Below are positions 6,624 to 11,044 of a DNA stretch of 11,044 nucleotides, piece after piece. Source of the stretch: Bacteroidales bacterium (GTDB lineage Bacteria; Bacteroidota; Bacteroidia; Bacteroidales; UBA932); the NCBI GenBank assembly GCA_004555145.1, contig SFJB01000083.1, forward strand, positions 1 to 11,044, given 5' to 3'. Positions within the stretch are counted from its first letter, which is position 1; the number at the start of each line of letters is the position of its first letter. The translations under genes and the position numbers were made by a program. The notes under the pieces are model-generated. The model saw only the letters and a program-made list of their open reading frames with translations. It did not search any database and had not been told where the DNA came from.

Positions 6624-9170
6624 CTACTTCACTAGATCTTTGAAAGCTGATCCGAATATGATATAACTTGTGTTACCGGCTATGGTACCCTCATTCTGGC
6701 CCCAGAGGAATGGCCAGTCGTCGTAGTTCTCAAAGTGGTCAGGATGCCTGAAGAGCACGCCGGGAGCCACGTTACCCGGGATGAAGGAGAAATCGGCCCT
6801 GTTGTTGCCGTAGAAGACATTCTTTGGTCTGGCAGCACCGAGAGTGGCCACAAGGGAATAGTTATGGTAAGGGTGACAACCGAAAAGGTAATTCGTAGCC
6901 TTGTATGCGTGGTCTTTGGAGATGATGTCAGGGTAATACTTGCTCGCAAAGCATACCGTTGTTCCGAAGGAAACCACATTGCCACTGCCTGCCCAGTTCC
7001 CCAGTCCGATTGGTACCCCGTAAGGATTGTCTTCCTCAAGACTCTCTATGTACTCCTTATACTTCTCGACATAAGGGCTGAGTTTTTCCTTATAGTCCTC
7101 ATCCATATAAGGAATCGCATCCAGTGCAGTTGATATCCCGAAATTGATGTTGCGGTCCAACATATCCCAGATCCGGGACTGGAAGGCCTCCAGATACTGC
7201 TGCTCGCCGGTAGCTATATACAACTGGAGATTTGCTCCCACGTTGCCGCCCATTCCGAAACCCCTCGGACCATCCTGTCCCGGATTCCTGGACATCAGTT
7301 CGTCAGCTTCCCTGAGCAACCTCTTCGACTGCTTCAATGCCCTTGCGGCAAGATCGTCATTGTAGCCCTTGAGAGCACGGCTTGCTGCCGCAAACATAGT
7401 GGCGGCACGGAAATCCAGCTGAGGATTGCGGCTGGTGAAGGCCCACATATCGTCAGGGGTACCGCTCCTTTTTCCATCGGCAGATACCTGATAAGGCTTC
7501 AGGGACGGATCATAGTGATATCCGTCAGTCAGTGAAGCGGCATCGCCGAGATGGTGGTAATTGTCAAGCACGGAATTGGAGAGACACTGTGCCATATGGC
7601 CGATCTGCTCCGCCTGCGCCACAAGATTGAGGGTGCCGTGCTCTATATACTGCAGTATGTCAGGCGTTCCATCAGGACGGTGCAGGTCCACATAGCGCTG
7701 CTGCTCGTCCACGAAAGTCATATCCCTCATAGGCTTGAAAAGCTCCCAGGTGGAGACGAAATTCTGCACCACACTGATGTTGGAGCCGGTTTCAATGTCG
7801 AAATCTCCGGCATCGAAATATCCTCCCACGTTCAGACCCGGGATGAGCTCGAGCGCCTTGTATTTCGTGTCGGTGGTCGGTCCCTGCCAGTGGAGGTCGA
7901 AGTGGTCTGTATCTGGCGGCGCCTGGAGATAACCCTCCTTGAAAGGCTCGCCGTGCCATACCCTATATGCCTCGTTCACAAACATATGATTCATATGAAT
8001 AGGCACCCAGACGTCCGTAGTGGCATCGGTAATCTGGTCATACACCTCATTTCCGATTATGAAATTGTTGGTCTTCACATCTCCGTACTGCAGGAAATAA
8101 ACTCCCGGCTCGTCCAGCTCGCTGAAGTCGAACTTCACATAATTGTATTTATAGTACGGTCCCCAAGGGCTTACTTTCCCTCGGAACACCTTTTTCGTAC
8201 TGCCGTCATTCTCCACCTTCCAAACGGAAGCACTTGACAGCACTTTGTCCGCCTTATCCAGTTCGATTACCGCAACTTTAGGCTGCTCAGGCAGATAGCC
8301 CACCTGGGAGAAGCCCACGTTCGGCTCCCTTACCCAGCCCTTTATGGCGTTGGGTTCCACAATCCAGCTTAACACCTTGCCTGTCTTCCCGGCAGGAAGT
8401 TCGCTGCGCAGCACGTACCAGCCGTTCTGGGCAAGGATACGACCGTCATAGAGCTTGAGTTCGGCGTCCTCGCAAGTAATCCTTATCATACGCGAAGGAT
8501 CGTCCGGCGCAAAGAGCATTTCGTGGCCGCACTCCAGCGGAAGCGGTTCCACGAACTCCCCTGTGCCTCGGTCATCGTAGGTACGGTAGCCCTTGTATTG
8601 CTTGTGCTTTTCGCTGTTGGGGCGTGCCACGGTCTGGGAAACCGCGTAGCGCGGGAAGCGGCACGGACGTCCGTCCACGATAAAGGCCTTGTTCCAATAT
8701 TGGGACGGGAGGAACTCAAGATTGAACCCGGCATCTCCCGCAAGTTCCTCAGGCACAGGCTTATCCAGATACACGTCGATACGCACGGCCTTGCCCTCCG
8801 CAGACACTACAAGTCTGGAATCGAAGTCGTAGTCATCGTATCGCAGGGCCACTTCAATGGAATTGTTTTCAGGATTCGGCTTGCGCTCGGGGGTGGAAGG
8901 CACCAGGTCCCACTGCTCCGGAGTACTGGACAGCCTCACGGATCCTCCCTGCACGGTGCGCACGCCGTGGTGGATGATTTCGATTCCGGAGTTCTTCTCG
9001 TCATTGAAGCCGCCAGAGAAGAGATTGCTGTACACGAGAACGTTCACGCCCTGCCGCTCGAAATATTCCTGTTCATTCAGGGTAAAGGAAGCAGTTGTAA
9101 CGTCATTGCAACAGGAAGACAGAATGAAGCCCGAAGCAATGAGTGTTGATATAATTCGCTTGGTTTGCAT
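6624..9170 (-). CDS. GH9 family glycosidase, lipoprotein with extra N-terminal domain
   Basis: The product is 848 residues. The N-terminus is a lipoprotein signal (IASGFILSSC, lipid on Cys20), so the protein is membrane-anchored and possibly at the cell surface. Residues about 25-280 form a beta-rich region I do not recognise. Residues about 285-375 look like the Ig-like CelD_N domain usual before GH9 (VGFSQVGYLPEQPKVAVIE, GVYFLQYGD). The GH9 (alpha/alpha)6 barrel follows from about 378 to the end. Its catalytic aspartates are in GGYFDAGDFD (Asp453, Asp456) and the C-terminal acid is Glu827 in GQNEGTIAGN. The usual GH9 HHR substrate-binding motif appears as FYGNNRADFSFIPGN (786-800), with Arg791 kept but both His absent, so this is a divergent GH9 clade rather than a standard endocellulase. 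GH9 enzymes cleave beta-1,4-glucans including cellulose and xyloglucan, by endo or exo action; the exact substrate is uncertain. It is the first gene of the GH operon. Confidence 0.88.
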   Translation of the reverse strand: MQTKRIISTLIASGFILSSCCNDVTTASFTLNEQEYFERQGVNVLVYSNLFSGGFNDEKNSGIEIIHHGVRTVQGGSVRLSSTPEQWDLVPSTPERKPNPENNSIEVALRYDDYDFDSRLVVSAEGKAVRIDVYLDKPVPEELAGDAGFNLEFLPSQYWNKAFIVDGRPCRFPRYAVSQTVARPNSEKHKQYKGYRTYDDRGTGEFVEPLPLECGHEMLFAPDDPSRMIRITCEDAELKLYDGRILAQNGWYVLRSELPAGKTGKVLSWIVEPNAIKGWVREPNVGFSQVGYLPEQPKVAVIELDKADKVLSSASVWKVENDGSTKKVFRGKVSPWGPYYKYNYVKFDFSELDEPGVYFLQYGDVKTNNFIIGNEVYDQITDATTDVWVPIHMNHMFVNEAYRVWHGEPFKEGYLQAPPDTDHFDLHWQGPTTDTKYKALELIPGLNVGGYFDAGDFDIETGSNISVVQNFVSTWELFKPMRDMTFVDEQQRYVDLHRPDGTPDILQYIEHGTLNLVAQAEQIGHMAQCLSNSVLDNYHHLGDAASLTDGYHYDPSLKPYQVSADGKRSGTPDDMWAFTSRNPQLDFRAATMFAAASRALKGYNDDLAARALKQSKRLLREADELMSRNPGQDGPRGFGMGGNVGANLQLYIATGEQQYLEAFQSRIWDMLDRNINFGISTALDAIPYMDEDYKEKLSPYVEKYKEYIESLEEDNPYGVPIGLGNWAGSGNVVSFGTTVCFASKYYPDIISKDHAYKATNYLFGCHPYHNYSLVATLGAARPKNVFYGNNRADFSFIPGNVAPGVLFRHPDHFENYDDWPFLWGQNEGTIAGNTSYIIFGSAFKDLVK

Positions 9171-9203
9171 AAGTTGTAATTTTGGTGCATTTATATGGTT
9201 TCG

Positions 9204-9211
9204 CGAATTTA
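9204..9211 (-). promoter_or_regulatory. Candidate Bacteroidetes -7 promoter element for the GH operon
   Basis: On the minus strand TAAATTCG resembles the Bacteroidetes -7 consensus TAnnTTTG with one mismatch. It lies 33 bases before the GH9 ATG, which would give a leader of roughly 25-30 bases. A TTTG is present upstream, but only 12 bases away rather than about 20, so the -33 element is poor. Placement just after the purT terminator is sensible. This is a weak call. Confidence 0.35.
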
Positions 9212-9224
9212 ATCATAGCCTGAC

Positions 9225-9275
9225 AAAAAGAAAAAAGGGCGTGTAACAAAAAACATAGTTCCTGTTACACACCCT
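9225..9275 (-). terminator. Intrinsic terminator after purT
   Basis: On the minus strand, 18 bases after the purT stop, AGGG-GTGTAACA pairs with TGTTACAC-CCCT (9263-9275 with 9236-9248, one mismatch) around a 14-base loop. TTTTTTCTTTTT follows directly (9236 down to 9225). This is a textbook Rho-independent terminator. An outer 7-bp repeat (9219-9225 with 9277-9283, CCTGACA/TGTCAGG) could extend or compete with it. Confidence 0.88.
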
Positions 9276-9292
9276 CTGTCAGGTAACAAATC

Positions 9293-10444
9293 TCAGAGTA
9301 TGGTCTCCGCAAGCCGCTTCGCCTTGTCGCGAAGTGCATCCACAGGCTCGGAGAGGCTGCCACGGCATAGCACCACTGCCATTCTCCTGCCTACGTGGGC
9401 CTCAGGTTTACCGAACACGCGCACGACGGCATCCTCTCTCAAAGCTTCGTCAAGCTTGTATTCCAGCGGTTTGTCCGATTCGGTCTTGGAGAGCACGACA
9501 GCACTGGCACCGGCATATTCGAGGCGCACCGAAGGGATTGGAAGTCCCATGACGGCACGGAAGTGCAGCTCGAACTCGGAGAGATTGGTTGAATGGGACA
9601 GGGTCACCATACCCGTATCGTGCGGGCGCGGGCTGAGTTCCGAGAATACCACACCGCTATCGGTCAGGAAGAACTCCACACCCCAGATACCGGCACCGGT
9701 GAGGGCGGCCGTTATTTTAGCCGCCATATCCATAGCATCCTGCAGGTCCTTCCCTGAAATGTCGTACGGCTGCCAGGACTCGCGATAGTCGCCGCCCTTC
9801 TGCACGTGACCAATAGGCGGGCAGAAAATTGTCGGTCCGTTCTTCTGGGTGACGGTAAGCAGGGTAAACTCGGAGTTGAAGTGTATGAACTCCTCCACGA
9901 TTACTTCCTTCACGTCTCCCCTGCTGCCTTCCATAGCATCGTCGAAAGCCTTGCGTAGTCCTTCCGCCTGCCTGACCACGCTCTGTCCGTGGCCCGAAGA
10001 GGACATCAGAGGCTTTATCACACAAGGGAAACCTATCTTCTCCGCAGCCTCGCATAGCTCCTCGTAAGTGCTTGCATAGAAATACTTTGCAGTGCGCAGG
10101 CCGAGTTCCTTTGCCGCCAGGTCGCGTATTGCTTTGCGGTTCATCGTGTAGTTCACTGCTCTCGCGGACGGTACCACCTGTATTCCAGCCTTTTCGAATT
10201 CGAAGAGCTTCTCCGTGCGTATTGCCTCGATTTCCGGAACAATAATGTCAGGACGGTGCTTCTCCACCGCCGCCTGGAGGGCATCGCCGTCCAGCATCCT
10301 GAAGACTTCGCGCTCATCCGCTACCTGCATGGCCGGCGCATTGTCATACCTGTCGCACGCTATCACGTACTGTCCGGCCCTCTTGGCCGCAATCACAAAT
10401 TCCTTTCCCAGCTCACCGGAGCCGAGCAGCATTATCTTCTTCAT
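9293..10444 (-). CDS. purT: Formate-dependent phosphoribosylglycinamide formyltransferase (PurT)
   Basis: PurT makes formyl-GAR from GAR, formate and ATP, the third step of purine synthesis, without using formyl-tetrahydrofolate. It is a cytoplasmic ATP-grasp enzyme. The 383 residues are close to the 392 of the E. coli enzyme. Visible motifs, in order: the N-terminal [10 protein letters not shown]; the GAR-binding IVPEIEAI (68-75); the ATP-grasp Lys144 and glycine-rich loop SSSGHGQS (148-155); VEEF (183-186); [10 protein letters not shown] (217-226); and the Mg ligands Glu257 (GVEFF) and Glu269 ([12 protein letters not shown]), which match E. coli Glu267 and Glu279. The ATG overlaps the stop of the upstream epimerase-like gene in an ATGA, so translation is probably coupled. 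A strong terminator follows. All key residues are present and the enzyme should be active. Confidence 0.97.
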   Translation of the reverse strand: MKKIMLLGSGELGKEFVIAAKRAGQYVIACDRYDNAPAMQVADEREVFRMLDGDALQAAVEKHRPDIIVPEIEAIRTEKLFEFEKAGIQVVPSARAVNYTMNRKAIRDLAAKELGLRTAKYFYASTYEELCEAAEKIGFPCVIKPLMSSSGHGQSVVRQAEGLRKAFDDAMEGSRGDVKEVIVEEFIHFNSEFTLLTVTQKNGPTIFCPPIGHVQKGGDYRESWQPYDISGKDLQDAMDMAAKITAALTGAGIWGVEFFLTDSGVVFSELSPRPHDTGMVTLSHSTNLSEFELHFRAVMGLPIPSVRLEYAGASAVVLSKTESDKPLEYKLDEALREDAVVRVFGKPEAHVGRRMAVVLCRGSLSEPVDALRDKAKRLAETIL

Positions 10445-11044
10445 TTTTCCGAGCTATATGTTCCATAATAAGATGCGTACCACCTGGCGAAAGCCCTCAA
10501 CCCGTCGCGAAGCGGGGTGGCCGGCTTGAAGCCGAAGTCCTCTTCGAGTGGGGTAGTGTCAGCGTAGGTGACAGGTACGTCACCTGGCTGCATCGGCACG
10601 AGTTCCTTGTGTGCCTCAAAGTCGTAGTCTGCAGGCAGCACGCCGGCAGCTATGAGTTCCTCCTGGAGTATGGTCACGAAGTCGAGCAGATTCTCAGGAG
10701 AATTGTTGCCTATGTTGTAAACCTTGTACGGAGGTACAGGAAGGCCGTCTTCGCCGGTGGCTTTCTCCGGGGCGTGGCGCATCACGCGTATCACTCCCTC
10801 CACGATATCGTCGATGTAGGTAAAGTCCCTCTTGCAGTGGCCGTAATTGAAGATTTTTATCGTCTGGGAGGCACGGAGCTTGTCCGTGAATCCAAAGTAT
10901 GCCATATCGGGACGGCCGGCGGGACCGTAAACCGTAAAGAAGCGCAGACCCGTGGACGGGATGTTGTAGAGTTTGCTGTAGGCGTGGGCCATCAGCTCGT
11001 TGCTCTTCTTGGTGGCCGCATAGAGGCTCACCGGGTTGTCCACC
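10441..11044 (-). CDS. UDP-glucuronate 4-epimerase-like SDR, C-terminal part
   Basis: The frame is open from the right edge to the TGA at 10443-10441, about 200 residues, so the N-terminal NAD-binding Rossmann part (GxxGxxG) is outside the window. An apparent start at the edge reads GTG and is really an internal Val. The first residues contain the extended-SDR catalytic motif SLYAATKK (YxxxK). [36 protein letters not shown] and VYNIGNN follow. The SLYAATKK to GRPDMAYF block is characteristic of the CapI/GAE group, which interconverts UDP-glucuronate and UDP-galacturonate for surface polysaccharide synthesis. Other UDP-sugar 4-epimerases are less likely. It overlaps purT by 4 bases, so the two are cotranscribed; no metabolic link between them is obvious. 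Confidence 0.87.
   Translation of the reverse strand, partial: VDNPVSLYAATKKSNELMAHAYSKLYNIPSTGLRFFTVYGPAGRPDMAYFGFTDKLRASQTIKIFNYGHCKRDFTYIDDIVEGVIRVMRHAPEKATGEDGLPVPPYKVYNIGNNSPENLLDFVTILQEELIAAGVLPADYDFEAHKELVPMQPGDVPVTYADTTPLEEDFGFKPATPLRDGLRAFARWYASYYGTYSSEK

Noticed and set aside
7551..8237. A 228-residue open frame on the plus strand inside GH9
   Set aside because: It is antisense to the GH9 catalytic domain with no recognisable motif or domain order, so it is treated as a shadow.

Overview
The window looks like chromosomal DNA from a Bacteroidetes organism, probably Bacteroidales. The evidence is the gene content (GH9, GH127 and GH43-CBM6 enzymes with export signals, and a large M16 zinc protease of the PqqL type), the short upstream regions without strong Shine-Dalgarno sites, and a candidate TAnnTTTG-like promoter element. 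There are no RNA genes, CRISPR arrays, transposases or phage genes. Almost all of the window is coding, and the longest gene-free stretch is about 120 bases.

Layout, left to right. (1) Bases 1-2045, plus strand: the 3' part of an M16-family metallopeptidase gene whose 5' end, including the zinc-binding domain, lies outside the window. (2) Bases 2067-2096: a strong hairpin between two convergent genes, probably a bidirectional terminator. (3) Bases 2116-9170, minus strand: a three-gene carbohydrate-degradation operon. In transcription order it is a GH9 lipoprotein, a secreted GH127 beta-L-arabinofuranosidase, and a secreted GH43-CBM6-GH43-CBM6 tandem enzyme. The GH43 gene is broken by a frameshift at about 4041-4060. 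(4) Bases 9171-9292: a terminator for the next operon upstream and a weak promoter candidate for the GH operon. (5) Bases 9293-11044, minus strand: purT (formate-dependent GAR transformylase), preceded by the 3' part of a UDP-glucuronate 4-epimerase-like gene. These two overlap by ATGA and are probably translationally coupled.

The three glycosidases probably act together on a plant cell-wall glycan that carries arabinofuranose. The GH9 lipoprotein could cut or trim a glucan backbone. The GH127 enzyme would remove beta-L-arabinofuranose, and the GH43 enzyme alpha-L-arabinofuranose or xylose. No SusC/SusD transporter pair, sensor or regulator is present here, so this is either part of a larger locus or an auxiliary enzyme set.

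The most notable observation is in the GH43 gene. Its two GH43-CBM6 units are an internal duplication of about 417 codons. The first unit has lost a segment that, by comparison with the second, should contain its catalytic general-acid glutamate, and this loss also shifts the reading frame. I saw no clearly new biological system; the remaining points of interest concern enzyme variants and local gene organisation.
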